Shown: positions 44,185-53,266, counted from the stretch's first letter. The stretch is DNA of 55,163 nt from JBOHRE01 sp050732635 (GCA_050732635.1 JBOHRE010000009.1:1-55163), one strand, 5' to 3'. The notes: a model not told the origin generated them from the sequence alone. Numbers and translations are program-made.

Positions 44185-46767
44185 ATGAACGTACGTGCGA
44201 AGCTGCTCTGCGTGCTCGCGCTGGCGACGGCGACCGCGAGCTGCGCGAGCGGCACAGCCGCGCCGGCCGGGGCGCGGCCGACGCCGACAGGGAACGGGCC
44301 GGCGGCAGGCCGGGCGAGCGAGAAGTCGATCGCCGAAGTGACCAAGGCGAGCCGTCGCCATGACGGGCTGTTCACGCTGTTTCAGGACACGGTCACCGGC
44401 GCCGTACACATGCTGGTGAAGCCCGACCAGCTCGGCCAGGAGTACATCTACTGGTCGTACACGGCCGATGGTGTCGTCGACGCGGGTCATTTCCGCGGCG
44501 CATTCGGTGACAGCAAGGTGATCGGGCTGGAGCGGCGCTTCGACCGGCTGGCGTTCGTGACGCAGCCGACGCACCTGTATTTCGATGCGTCGAGCCCGCT
44601 GGCGCGGGCGGAGGCGGCGAACGTGAGTCCGGCGGTCATCGGCATCGGCAAGATCGTGGCGCGCGACACGGCATCGGGCGAGCTGCTGATCGAAGCGAAC
44701 GACCTGTTCGCGACCGAGGCGTTGCGGCAGGTGAAGCGGCCGACACCGCCGAACGCGAGGCCGGGCCAGTTCTTCAGCCTGGGCCGACTAAGCCCGGAGA
44801 AGACGGTGGTCAGCGGGATCCGCAGCTATCCGCTGAACACGGATGTGCTGGTCGAGTACGTCTACGACAACGACGCGCCGCTGAACGGCGGCGGCGAGGG
44901 CGTGTTGGATCCGCGCAGTGTGATGATCCGGGTGCAGCACAGCCTGATCGCGATGCCCGAGAACGGGTACCAGCCGCGCTTCGACGATGCGCGTGTCGGC
45001 TTCTTCACGGACCGCCAGACGGACATGGTCTCGGCGGACGCGGCGCCGTACCGCGACCTGATCACGCGCTGGAACCTGGTCAAAAAGGACCCGTCAGCCT
45101 CCATCTCCGAGCCGGTCGAGCCGATCCTCTGGTGGATCGAGAACACGACGCCGCACGAGCTGCGCGAGACGATCCGCGAGGCGACGCTGTCCTGGAACGA
45201 GGCGTTCGAGGCCGCCGGCTTCCGCAACGCGATCGAGGTGCGCGTACAGCCGGACGACGCCGACTGGGATGCCGGCGACATCCGCTACAACGTGCTGCGC
45301 TGGACGTCCTCGCCCAACCCACCGTTCGGCGGCTATGGGCCGAGCTTCACGAATCCGCGCACCGGTCAGATCCTCGGCGCCGACGTGATGCTCGAATGGG
45401 TGGCGGTGACCAACCGGCTGCGGCGCGAGCAGATCTTCGAGGTCGCGGCCCTGCCGGCGTACGACGAGGAGCCGGTGACGCTGGCGGACGGCGACGTGGC
45501 CTTTCGCTGCGACGTCGCGCTCGAGCTGCAGCGCACCATGCTGGTCGGCCAGACCGCGCTGGCGGCGCGCGCCGCACCGGAGAGCGAGCTGCAGGAGTTC
45601 ACGCGGCAGTTCGTGCGCTACCTGATCCTGCACGAGGTCGGCCATACGCTGGGACTCAACCACAACATGATGGCCAGCCACGCGGTGACTGCGGACGAGC
45701 TGCAGAGGCGGGGCTCGCGGGTGACCGGCTCGGTGATGGACTACCCGGCCGTGAACCTGGCGGCGCCCGGCGAGACGCAGGGCGACTATTACGACTGGCG
45801 CCCATCGGCGTACGACCGCTGGGCCATCGAGTACGGCTACTCGGCGGCGCTGGAGGACGAGGCGGCCGAACAGGCCCGGCTCGAGGCGATCCTCATCCGC
45901 TCGACCGATCCGCGGCTCGCGTTCGGTAATGATGCCGATGACATGCGCGCGCCGGGCAAGGCGATCGACCCGCGCATCAACACCGGCGATCTGTCGCGCG
46001 ACGGCATCGCCTGGGCGACGGGGCGCGTCGCACTGGTCAACGAGCTGATGAACAGGCTGCGCGGGCGCTTCAACGAGCCGGGCGACTCCTACCACGCGCT
46101 GCGCAACGCCTACATGATCCTGACGGCCGAACAGGCCACCGCGCTGGCGGTGGTGTCACGTTACATCGGCGGCGTGTACCGCGATCGCGCGGTGATCGGC
46201 CAAGACGGCGCGACCAAGCCGTTCACCGCCGTAACGCGCGCGGACCAGAAGCGGGCCATGGAGGTGCTGGTCCATGACGCCTTCGCGCCGGATGCCTGGG
46301 CCGCACCAGATGGTCTCATCGACCACCTGATGATGCAGCGGCGCGGGTTCGACTTCTTCAGACAGAGCGAAGACCCGAAGGTGCACGACCGCGTGCTCAT
46401 GATCCAGAGTGGCGTGCTCGCTCATCTGCTTCACCCGGTCACCATGCGCCGGATCACCGACAGCCGCCTGTACGGCAACGAGTATCCACTCGCCGAAGTG
46501 CTGGCGGATCTGACGAACGCCGTCTTCGCAGCGGACGCGCGCGGCAACGTCAACACCTTCCGGCAGAACCTGCAGGTGGAATACGTGAACCGTCTGATCG
46601 GGGTGTATGAGACGGAGACCTACGACCACATCGCCCGATCCGGCGCGCTACAGAGCCTGCGGCGGATCGAGACACTGCTGCGCGGCAAGACCGGTGTGAA
46701 CACGGAGACGCGCGCCCACACCGGCCACGTGTTGCACCGTATCCGCACCGCGTTGGAAGCGGACTGA
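44185..46767 (+). CDS. Zinc-dependent metzincin-type metalloprotease lipoprotein (DUF5117/DUF4953)
   Basis: This 860-residue protein has a signal peptide with lipobox TASC (about Cys19). An N-terminal domain (about 50-330, DUF5117-like) covers KASRRHDGLFTLFQD to VYDNDAP. The catalytic domain (about 330-640) carries HEVGHTLGLNH (His483, Glu484, His487, His493), the extended metzincin zinc motif, and the downstream SVMDYPA Met-turn. The C-terminal domain is helical. This is the Bacteroidota/Gemmatimonadota family of large secreted zinc proteases of unknown substrate. ATG at 44185 follows AAGG weakly; an upstream ATG-like start at 44134 lacks support. It is divergent from the glycosyltransferase operon and probably monocistronic, with a hairpin after the stop. 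Confidence 0.88.
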   Translation: MNVRAKLLCVLALATATASCASGTAAPAGARPTPTGNGPAAGRASEKSIAEVTKASRRHDGLFTLFQDTVTGAVHMLVKPDQLGQEYIYWSYTADGVVDAGHFRGAFGDSKVIGLERRFDRLAFVTQPTHLYFDASSPLARAEAANVSPAVIGIGKIVARDTASGELLIEANDLFATEALRQVKRPTPPNARPGQFFSLGRLSPEKTVVSGIRSYPLNTDVLVEYVYDNDAPLNGGGEGVLDPRSVMIRVQHSLIAMPENGYQPRFDDARVGFFTDRQTDMVSADAAPYRDLITRWNLVKKDPSASISEPVEPILWWIENTTPHELRETIREATLSWNEAFEAAGFRNAIEVRVQPDDADWDAGDIRYNVLRWTSSPNPPFGGYGPSFTNPRTGQILGADVMLEWVAVTNRLRREQIFEVAALPAYDEEPVTLADGDVAFRCDVALELQRTMLVGQTALAARAAPESELQEFTRQFVRYLILHEVGHTLGLNHNMMASHAVTADELQRRGSRVTGSVMDYPAVNLAAPGETQGDYYDWRPSAYDRWAIEYGYSAALEDEAAEQARLEAILIRSTDPRLAFGNDADDMRAPGKAIDPRINTGDLSRDGIAWATGRVALVNELMNRLRGRFNEPGDSYHALRNAYMILTAEQATALAVVSRYIGGVYRDRAVIGQDGATKPFTAVTRADQKRAMEVLVHDAFAPDAWAAPDGLIDHLMMQRRGFDFFRQSEDPKVHDRVLMIQSGVLAHLLHPVTMRRITDSRLYGNEYPLAEVLADLTNAVFAADARGNVNTFRQNLQVEYVNRLIGVYETETYDHIARSGALQSLRRIETLLRGKTGVNTETRAHTGHVLHRIRTALEAD

Positions 46768-46776
46768 CCCGTCCAG

Positions 46777-46819
46777 GTGCCTGCCGGCGCCGGCCCCCGA
46801 GCCAGCGGCCGGCAGGCAC
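46777..46819 (+). terminator. Strong hairpin after the metalloprotease gene
   Basis: A perfect 12-bp stem GTGCCTGCCGGC/GCCGGCAGGCAC (46777-46788 with 46808-46819) starts about 10 bp after the stop. It lacks a T tract, so it may act in termination or 3'-end stabilisation. Confidence 0.5.
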
Positions 46820-46943
46820 GCTCCGCTTGCGGCCCGCCATTTGCAACGCTGTTTGCCCCACGTTCGTTCCCCTAACCGTTGCCTGACGACCGATCGCCGC
46901 CGACGGCGCTCGAAGCCTGGGCGCAGCAGAACGTGAGCAACCG

Positions 46944-47333
46944 GTGTCTGCCACAGTCCTGATCGCCGACGATCATGAGGATCTGCGCGTCATCACGCGC
47001 GCGTTGCTGGAGCATCACGGTTACCGTGTCATCGAGGCTGTAAACGGCTCGGAGGCGGTCGAGCAGGCGCGTCTCGAGCAGCCGACCGTGATCCTGATGG
47101 ACATTGCGATGCCGGTGATGGACGGCGTGGCCGCGGCGGAGATCCTGCGCGGCCATCCGGCGACGGCCGCGATCCCGATCGCGGCGCTCACGGCGATGCC
47201 GATCATCCCGAAGCCGACTCTCTTCGACGCCTTCCTGGGCAAGCCGGTCGCGATCGACAAGCTGCTCGAAGCGGTCGGGCGGCTGGCCAACGGCGAGTCG
47301 CGCCGGCGCCACGATGTGAAACGCCGGCACTGA
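46944..47333 (+). CDS. Stand-alone response regulator receiver protein
   Basis: This 129-residue CheY-like receiver has an acidic pair in VLIADDHEDL, the phosphoacceptor Asp in VILMDIAMPVMDG, a Thr/Ala switch region (IAALTAMP) and the conserved Lys in LGKPVAIDKLL. There is no output domain, only a short basic tail. The start is GTG at 46944. No histidine kinase is adjacent, so the partner is unknown; such single-domain receivers often work in phosphorelays or bind partner proteins. The segment after LTAMP is slightly diverged from typical CheY. Confidence 0.88.
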   Translation: MSATVLIADDHEDLRVITRALLEHHGYRVIEAVNGSEAVEQARLEQPTVILMDIAMPVMDGVAAAEILRGHPATAAIPIAALTAMPIIPKPTLFDAFLGKPVAIDKLLEAVGRLANGESRRRHDVKRRH

Positions 47334-47341
47334 GCAGGGCT

Positions 47342-49384
47342 TCAGTTCCCGACCCGAGCGCGCAGACCGAGAAACAGCGAACGGCCGGGACCCGGCTCGA
47401 AGAATCGCGAGCCGAACGCGTTGACCACCACCGATGAATTGTACTCGGCGTCGAAGATGTTCTCGATCACGACGAACGGGTCGATGGCCAGATCGCCCAA
47501 GCGAATGTGCTGCGTGATCCGGACGTGCGTCAGCGCGTAGCCGTGGGATTCGGCGGAGTTCGCATCATCGACCGGCGTACTGGCCTCGAGCCGCTGCTCG
47601 AGGGCGAGGCGCAGGCCGGAGCGGTGCCGCCACCCCGCGGAGATGTCGACGCGGTGTGGCGCGATGCCCGGCACGCGGTTGCCGTCACGGGGCACACCCG
47701 CGACGACGTAGCGGTCGAAGCGAACGTCGGTCAACGCGTAGGCCAGTCGCAGCTCCAGCGCGCGCGGTAGACGGGCGTCGACCCCTAGCTCGACGCCGCG
47801 GTGCGTCGTGGATCCGGCGTTGCGGTAGAACTGCCGTCCGGGCAGGTCGGGCACCTCGAAGGGAATCAGCGCGTCACGCACGCGCGCGTAGTAAACCGTG
47901 ACGTCGACGTTCCCGCGGCGGCGTGGCGTCAGGCTGCCGCCGAGCTCGACAGAGACCGTGCGTTGTGGCTGGAGCTCCGGGTTGAAGCCGCCGGCGCCGG
48001 TCGGCCGATTCGCCAGCTCGGAGGTGGTCGGCGTCTCGAAGGCGGTGCTGACGTTCGCGAACACGCGCGCCGTCGCGCTCGGGCGAACCACGATCCCCGC
48101 TGCCGGACTGAACGCCTGCATCGTGCGCGTGCCAGAGTCATCCGGATCGTCGGCGCCGATGAGCTGGTCGGCGGCGTGGAAGCGGAATCGGTCATAGCGC
48201 GCGCTGGCGAGCAGGTCCGACGCTGCGCCGAGAGGCAGCAGCGCCTGCGCGAAGAGCGCGGCTGCGCGCACGCGCTCACGCTGATCCAGGACCAGCTGGC
48301 CACGTGCACCGCCATCGTTGACGAAGTTGACGCGGTCGTCACGCTGTAGCTCGAGTTCCGCGCCCACGCCCCAGGCCAGGCCAGCGGCGGCCGCGGAGCG
48401 GAGCGCCGCGCGCACCCCGCCGGCTGCTCGATCGAGGACGATGATGCGTGGCGGAATCGGGTTGTCGACCTCACGCGTGAGCGCGTAGCCGGACAGCTCG
48501 AGCACGCCGATGCCGACAGCTTCCGACCAGCCGCCGCCGAGCTGCGCCTGGCGTGCGGCCTCCCCGGTGTTTTGCTGGATGTTCGCCGTATGCGCCTGTG
48601 TGCGGTCGGTCTCGAGCTGCGTCGCGGAGAGCGCTCCCGGGTTGCGCGCGTCGTAATCGACCAGGTCGAAGCTGAGCCGCGCGCGTCGCGATCCGCGCTC
48701 GAAAGACACCCCGGCGCCGGCGTGCAGCTTCTCCGATCGAGAGAAGGCGCGGAAGCCGTCGTAGACGCGGCGGGTCGCCTCCAGCCGATAGTCGAGATCG
48801 CCGGCCCGCGCCAGCAGCCGACCCGTGGCGCGGGCGAGTCCGTCGGCGCCGCCGCGCACATCGAGCTCGGCCGCGGTCGCTGCCACGCTACGCCAGCGCT
48901 CGAGCTGAATCACGCCGCCTGCCGCGTTGCCGTACAGCGCGGATGCGGCGCCGCGCACGACCTCGACGCGCTCGATGGCGGCCGGATCCACGTGCGACAG
49001 CGAGCTCTGCCCATCCGGCAGCGTAGCGGGCACACCATCCACCAGCACGCGCACGCCGCGCACGCCGAACTGGGCACGCGCGCCGAAACCGCGGACGGAG
49101 ATGCGATCGCCGACCGCATCGTTGTAGCGGTTGTCCACCTGCACGCCGGGAATCCCGCGGAGCTGTTCGGCCAGAGACAGCGCAGGCGCTGCCGCCTCGG
49201 CCGCGCGCACCGCGATCGCATAGGGCACGCGGTGAAGTGCGAGCGGCGTGCGCAGCACGGTTACGGTGATTGGCTCCAGCGCGATCGTGTCGCTCGCGGC
49301 CGGTTGCTGCGCGTCGGCAGGCGAGCCACGCAGGAGCACGACAGTGAGCAGCAGCAGCCGCCGGCGGACGCCGCTGACAGGCAC
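47342..49384 (-). CDS. TonB-dependent outer-membrane receptor
   Basis: This 680-residue receptor has a signal peptide at about 1-27 (RRRLLLLTVVLL, ending ADAQ), a TonB-box-like IALEPITVTVLRTP, a plug with AEQLRGIPGVQVDNRY, ISVRGFGARA, VDGVPATLPDG and IERVEVVRGAASALYGN, and a 22-strand-type barrel. The C-terminal signature ends SLFLGLRARVGN. GTG at 49384 lies only 3 bp after the moaA stop, suggesting one transcript; the upstream open frame shadows moaA. No siderophore or cobalamin genes are adjacent, so the substrate is unknown. The link to moaA raises the possibility of metal oxyanion or cofactor-related uptake (inference). Confidence 0.9.
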   Translation of the reverse strand: MPVSGVRRRLLLLTVVLLRGSPADAQQPAASDTIALEPITVTVLRTPLALHRVPYAIAVRAAEAAAPALSLAEQLRGIPGVQVDNRYNDAVGDRISVRGFGARAQFGVRGVRVLVDGVPATLPDGQSSLSHVDPAAIERVEVVRGAASALYGNAAGGVIQLERWRSVAATAAELDVRGGADGLARATGRLLARAGDLDYRLEATRRVYDGFRAFSRSEKLHAGAGVSFERGSRRARLSFDLVDYDARNPGALSATQLETDRTQAHTANIQQNTGEAARQAQLGGGWSEAVGIGVLELSGYALTREVDNPIPPRIIVLDRAAGGVRAALRSAAAAGLAWGVGAELELQRDDRVNFVNDGGARGQLVLDQRERVRAAALFAQALLPLGAASDLLASARYDRFRFHAADQLIGADDPDDSGTRTMQAFSPAAGIVVRPSATARVFANVSTAFETPTTSELANRPTGAGGFNPELQPQRTVSVELGGSLTPRRRGNVDVTVYYARVRDALIPFEVPDLPGRQFYRNAGSTTHRGVELGVDARLPRALELRLAYALTDVRFDRYVVAGVPRDGNRVPGIAPHRVDISAGWRHRSGLRLALEQRLEASTPVDDANSAESHGYALTHVRITQHIRLGDLAIDPFVVIENIFDAEYNSSVVVNAFGSRFFEPGPGRSLFLGLRARVGN

Positions 49385-49389
49385 GCGCG

Positions 49390-50463
49390 TCAGCCGCCGA
49401 CCTGTGACAGCGCGACCAGGCCGCCGGAGCCGCTCGCACTCCCCTGTACGAGCTGGTGGCGCTCGGGCTTGATCGCGAGCGTCCGCTCGATCAATGGCTC
49501 GAGCGGCTGACCGGCACGCAGCGCGTCGCGCAGGTTCGTCTGCAGCGCGCCGAACAGGCACGGCCTGAGCTGGCCGTCGGCGGTCAGCCGCATCCGGTTG
49601 CAGCGGTCGCAGTAGTTGTGACTCATCGGCGTGATCACGCCGACCGTGCCAGGCCCATCGGCAAACCGGAAATAGGTGGCCGGTCCGTTGCCCGGCGGGC
49701 CGGCAACCGGCTCGAGGGCTCCCGCAGAGCGCAGCCGTTCGAGGATCTCGGCCGCAGGGACGAACTCGCAGGCAGAAATGTCCAGGCTGCCAGCGACCGG
49801 CATGACCTCGATGAAGCGGACGTGCCACGGGCGTTCCCGCGTGATGCGCGCGAAGGCGGCGAGCTCATCGTCATTGCGGCCTCGCATCACCACCGTGTTG
49901 ATCTTGATGGGCGCGAAGCCGACCCGCTCGGCGGCGTCCAGGCCGGCCATGATGCGCTGGTAGGAGCCGGGCCGACGCGCGATCGCATCGACGCGCTCCG
50001 GGCGCAGCGAGTCGAGTGAGATGTTGACGCGGTCGACACCCGCCCGCCTGAGCGGTTCGGCCAGCTCGGCCAGCAGCACGGCGTTGGTCGACAACGCGAT
50101 GTCGCGAATCCCGTCGATACGGCGAAGTTGCCGGACCAGCTCGGGCAGGTCGCGGCGCACGAGCGGCTCGCCGCCGGTCAGCCGCACGCGCTCGAGACCC
50201 ATGCGCTCGAGCGTGGCGACGATCGCGACGATCTCCTCGTACCGCAGCAGCTCCTCGCGCCGCAGCCAGGCCAGGCCCGCCTCCGGCATGCAGTACACGC
50301 AGCGCAGGTTGCATTTGTCGGTGACGGAGATGCGCAGATACTCGATGCGTCGGCCGAACGCGTCGTGCATCGCGGCGGCGCCGCGCCCGGCGTCGTGCGT
50401 TGCGCGTGCAACCCGGCGGAGCGCCGAGGCCTGGTCGAGCATTTGCGTCGGTTCCACGATCAT
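49390..50463 (-). CDS. moaA: GTP 3',8-cyclase (radical SAM, molybdenum cofactor synthesis)
   Basis: This is a 357-residue radical SAM enzyme. The N-terminal [4Fe-4S] site is CNLRCVYC in the RISVTDKCNLRCVYCMPE context. RLTGGEPLVR follows in the barrel, and the second cluster is CDRCNRMRL with a third cysteine in RPCLFG. The C terminus ends in GG (SQVGG), as in active MoaA. It converts GTP to 3',8-cH2GTP with MoaC. ATG at 50463 is my choice; the frame is open to 50616 but without conserved residues. No moaC, moeA or mobA is visible nearby. It is divergent from egtB and followed at 3 bp by a TonB receptor gene. Confidence 0.95.
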   Translation of the reverse strand: MIVEPTQMLDQASALRRVARATHDAGRGAAAMHDAFGRRIEYLRISVTDKCNLRCVYCMPEAGLAWLRREELLRYEEIVAIVATLERMGLERVRLTGGEPLVRRDLPELVRQLRRIDGIRDIALSTNAVLLAELAEPLRRAGVDRVNISLDSLRPERVDAIARRPGSYQRIMAGLDAAERVGFAPIKINTVVMRGRNDDELAAFARITRERPWHVRFIEVMPVAGSLDISACEFVPAAEILERLRSAGALEPVAGPPGNGPATYFRFADGPGTVGVITPMSHNYCDRCNRMRLTADGQLRPCLFGALQTNLRDALRAGQPLEPLIERTLAIKPERHQLVQGSASGSGGLVALSQVGG

Positions 50464-50602
50464 AGGGTAACGAGCGCCGGCCGCTCGCGCCATCCGCGGA
50501 TCGCGGTCCGTCGTTGTCGGCTTGCCGCGAGGCGCCGGCCGCGACAGAATGCGCAACCGGCAAGCAGCGCCGGCACCGTCGTGTCCTGGAGAGAGTTGCA
50601 TC

Positions 50603-51916
50603 ATGGAAAGATCCACTGTGCTCGCGCCGAACGTGGCGACGCTGCCGGCGAGTGGCGGGGCGGAGCAGGTCGCGAACCGCTATCTCGAGGTACGCCGTTT
50701 CACCGAGCGGCTGTGTGAGCCGCTCGCGATCGAGGACTACGTCGTGCAGTCCATGCCCGATGTCAGCCCGACGAAATGGCACCTGGCGCATACGAGCTGG
50801 TTCTTCGAGACGTTCGTGCTGCGTCCGTATCTCCGCGGTTACGAACCGTACCATCCCGCGTACGCGTACCTGTTCAACTCGTACTACGTGCAGGCCGGCG
50901 AGCGCCACTGTCGCGACCAGCGCGGCTACATCTCGCGACCGACCGTGCAGGAGGTCTACGCGTACCGCGCGCACGTCGATGCGGCGCTGACGCGCTGGCT
51001 GGAGCGAGCCGACGCCGGCGCCGTAGTGAACGCACTGCCTCTCATCGAGCTCGGCCTGAACCACGAGCAACAGCATCAGGAGCTGCTGCTGACCGACATC
51101 AAACACGTGCTCTCCGTGAACCCGCTCCGCCCGGAGTACGCGTCGCGGCCGGCGGATTCGCCCCGGGCGATGTCGCCCATCGAGTGGCTCGGCTTCGACG
51201 AGGGGCTCGTCGAGATCGGCCACGCCGGCAGCGGCTTCGCCTATGACAACGAGGCGCCGCGGCACCGCCATTACGTGCACGCGTTCCTGCTGGCCAGCCG
51301 GCCGGCCACCAATGGCGAGTTCCTCGAGTTCGTCGAGGACGGCGGCTACAGCAGACCCGAGCTCTGGCTGTCCGATGGCTGGGTCGCGCGCGAAGCCAAT
51401 GATTGGCGCCAGCCCTTCTACTGGGAACACCGCGCTGGGCGCTGGCAGAGCTTCACGCTCGCCGGGCCGCGTGAGCTCCAGCCCGCCGAGCCGGTCGCGC
51501 ACGTGACCTACTTCGAAGCGGACGCATTCGCGCGCTGGGCGGGCGCGCGCCTGCCGACCGAGCAGGAGTGGGAGGTCGCCGCGGCAGCGGCGCCCGTCGA
51601 GGGCAACTTCGTCGAGTCCGGCCGCTTCCACCCGGCGCCGGTTGCGTCGCAGCAGGACGCGGCGGCGCACCTGCCTGCCGGGCTCTTCGGTGACGTCTGG
51701 GAATGGACCGCCAGCCAGTACACACCATATCCCGGCTATCGCCCGGCGGAGGGCGCGCTCGGCGAGTACAACGGCAAGTTCATGTGCAACCAGTTCGTGC
51801 TGCGCGGCGGCTCGTGCGCCACGTCGCGCTCGCATATTCGCGCCACCTACCGCAACTTCTTCCCCCCCGCGGCCGCGTGGCAGTTCACGGGGCTGCGACT
51901 GGCGCGCGATCCCTGA
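50603..51916 (+). CDS. egtB: Hercynine oxygenase-type sulfoxide synthase EgtB
   Basis: This protein has 437 residues. The N-terminal DinB-like domain supplies iron ligands: WHLAHTSW (His60/His63 region) and NHEQQHQE (His154, His158). The C-terminal FGE/sulfatase-modifying-like domain shows APRHRHYVHAF, VTYFEADAFARWAGARLPTE, WEWTASQY and RGGSCATSRSHIRATYRNFF. EgtB joins hercynine to gamma-glutamylcysteine or cysteine with oxygen during ergothioneine synthesis. ATG at 50603 follows GGAGAGA. No egtD methyltransferase is in the window. Related enzymes use other thiols or selenium donors, so the exact substrate is open. A gamma-glutamylcysteine source could be the GCS2 homologue at 31.8 kb (inference). 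Confidence 0.92.
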   Translation: MERSTVLAPNVATLPASGGAEQVANRYLEVRRFTERLCEPLAIEDYVVQSMPDVSPTKWHLAHTSWFFETFVLRPYLRGYEPYHPAYAYLFNSYYVQAGERHCRDQRGYISRPTVQEVYAYRAHVDAALTRWLERADAGAVVNALPLIELGLNHEQQHQELLLTDIKHVLSVNPLRPEYASRPADSPRAMSPIEWLGFDEGLVEIGHAGSGFAYDNEAPRHRHYVHAFLLASRPATNGEFLEFVEDGGYSRPELWLSDGWVAREANDWRQPFYWEHRAGRWQSFTLAGPRELQPAEPVAHVTYFEADAFARWAGARLPTEQEWEVAAAAAPVEGNFVESGRFHPAPVASQQDAAAHLPAGLFGDVWEWTASQYTPYPGYRPAEGALGEYNGKFMCNQFVLRGGSCATSRSHIRATYRNFFPPAAAWQFTGLRLARDP

Positions 51917-51958
51917 CCGGCAGCGCCTCGAGCGCGCCGCCGTTTGGCCCCCCGCCGG

Positions 51959-51987
51959 TTGCGTCTGGACGGCAGCCCTGTTTTATT
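51959..51987 (+). promoter_or_regulatory. Candidate promoter of the plug-domain gene
   Basis: TTGCGT (51959-51964), 17 nt, then TTTATT (51982-51987). It gives a 5' UTR of about 75 nt before the ATG at 52068. The AT-rich run here stands out in GC-rich DNA. Confidence 0.4.
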
Positions 51988-52043
51988 CCAATTGGACGTT
52001 CTCCATCGCGGCGACGTCCGGGGCGACTGCCCGCTGCATCAAG

Positions 52044-52062
52044 CCCCTTCCCCCAAGGGGGG
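52044..52062 (+). promoter_or_regulatory. Hairpin that sequesters the ribosome binding site
   Basis: CCCCTT (52044-52049) pairs with AAGGGG (52055-52060) around a 5-nt loop. The right arm and the two following G residues are the Shine-Dalgarno sequence of the ATG at 52068. Translation may therefore depend on RNA unfolding. Confidence 0.5.
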
Positions 52063-52067
52063 TACGC

Positions 52068-52820
52068 ATGTTCACCACGGCCGCAGCCGCTGCGGCTCTT
52101 CTGGCCCTCGGCCTGACGCCGTCGAACGGGCCGGAATCCGAGCACCTGACCGCGCTGCCCTCGATCCAAGGCGTCGTCCTCGATGCCCAGACCACGCGAC
52201 CCGTGGTCAACGCCAGCGTCCGACTGCGAGGCACGACGCACGCGGCGGTCACCGATGCGGGTGGGCGGTTCGGCTTTCGCGAGATCCAGCCGGGCATGTA
52301 CGTGATCGTCGTCGAGCACATCGCCTATACGGCGCGCAGTGACAGCCTGTTCCTGAACTCGAGCGACGATCTGCAGCTGGAGATCCAGCTGGCGGAGACG
52401 GCCGTCGCCTTGGAGCCGATCGAGGTCACGGCACGGCCCCGCAAGCTCGTGATCGTTGGCTTCTACGATCGCAGGCAGCGCGGCATCGGCACGTACTTCA
52501 CCCGCGATGACATCGAGAAGCGGCACGTTCAGCGGCTGAGCGACCTGCTGTCGCGCGTGCCCGGCCTGCGACGGACGCTGAATCAGGACGGCAGCTCACG
52601 CATCGACGCACGGGGCGTGAAGACCATCATGACGAATTGCAATACGCAGTATTTCATCGATGGCGTGCGGGCGGAGATCGGCGCGATCGGCATCGATGTC
52701 ATCCCGCCGCGTGATATCGAGGCGGTCGAGGTCTATCGTGGCTCGAGCGAGCTGCCGATCCAGTTCGATGTGGGGCGCGCCATGTGCGGCGCGGTGCTGA
52801 TCTGGACGCGCGGCGGCTGA
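52068..52820 (+). CDS. CarboxypepD_reg plus TonB plug-only secreted protein
   Basis: This 250-residue protein has a signal peptide at about 1-20 (AAAAAALLALGLTPS). A CarboxypepD_reg-like domain covers about 30-115 (IQGVVLDAQTTRPVVNASV, DAGGRFGFREIQPG). A TonB-receptor plug-like domain spans about 140-250 (KRHVQRLSDLLSRVPGLRR, YFIDGVRAEIG, DIEAVEVYRGSSELP). The gene stops where a barrel would start, so this is not a complete receptor. The ATG at 52068 has a strong G-rich ribosome binding site. Such plug-only proteins recur in this kind of genome; their role is not established. Two cysteines (in TNCNTQ and AMCGAV) may form a disulfide. Confidence 0.8.
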   Translation: MFTTAAAAAALLALGLTPSNGPESEHLTALPSIQGVVLDAQTTRPVVNASVRLRGTTHAAVTDAGGRFGFREIQPGMYVIVVEHIAYTARSDSLFLNSSDDLQLEIQLAETAVALEPIEVTARPRKLVIVGFYDRRQRGIGTYFTRDDIEKRHVQRLSDLLSRVPGLRRTLNQDGSSRIDARGVKTIMTNCNTQYFIDGVRAEIGAIGIDVIPPRDIEAVEVYRGSSELPIQFDVGRAMCGAVLIWTRGG

Positions 52821-52864
52821 GGGCCGTAATCCAGCCGAAGACGGCCAAATCGGCGCCGAAGGAC

Positions 52865-52893
52865 TTGAGCCGCTGGATCGGCCCGGGTTAAGC
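52865..52893 (+). promoter_or_regulatory. Promoter-like element of tandem RNA copy A
   Basis: TTGAGC (52865-52870), then TTAAGC at 17 nt, or GTTAAG at 16 nt. It is in the same alignment position as the better promoter of copy B. Confidence 0.4.
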
Positions 52894-52899
52894 TGTCCT

Positions 52900-53193
52900 C
52901 ACGAGGGCGGTCGAGACCGCGGTTGCGAAGCTCGACTGTTCGGCTGGAAGGTGGGACGCCACCTGAAGGCAGCTCGTTCCGGTGTTTGGCACGGACGAGC
53001 GGGCTGCGAGGTCGCTGGTCGCAGCTACTAAGCCCCGGGTATCGCGGGGCGCCCGCATCGTGACCGCGCGGTGAGGGTGGAGAGAAGCAGATCCGATTGC
53101 CCGCACGTGGGCAACGCCAAGACGACGGACCTGATCTCGCCAGCGGAATGAAGCCCCCAGGGTGCGCAAAACGTGCCGCTTCCTGGGGGCTTC
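52900..53193 (+). ncRNA. Structured RNA, tandem copy A (unrecognised class)
   Basis: No protein frame is convincing here. The segment aligns over its whole length with 53302-53588. Helices are visible: AGGTGG/CCACCT with a GACG loop (52949-52964), GCTCGT.CCG/CGGACGAGC (52972-53000), GCTGCGA/TCGCAGC (53003-53025), CCCCG/CGGGG around GGTAT (53032-53048), TTGCCC/GGGCAA with loop GCACGT (53097-53114), and the terminal AAGCCCCCAGG/CCTGGGGGCTT (53151-53192). Most differ from copy B by paired, base-pair-preserving changes. Ends are estimated from the promoter and terminal hairpin. I do not recognise it as 6S, RNase P, tmRNA or SRP RNA. Confidence 0.7.
53151..53192 (+). terminator. Terminal hairpin of RNA copy A
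   Basis: Perfect 11-bp stem AAGCCCCCAGG/CCTGGGGGCTT. The 20-nt loop contains GCGCAAAACGTGCCGC, which also occurs in copy B. Followed by CGTG, not a T tract. Confidence 0.6.
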
Positions 53194-53266
53194 GTGCATC
53201 GCGTCGTTTGCAAGTCAATCAGCGGCCGTAGTGAATCCGAACTCGGCCAAAATACGACCGAAAGAC

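Noticed and set aside
50603..51916. EgtB homologue as a selenoneine synthase tied to selA
   Set aside because: No senB- or senC-like gene is adjacent and the motifs do not separate the subfamilies by eye.
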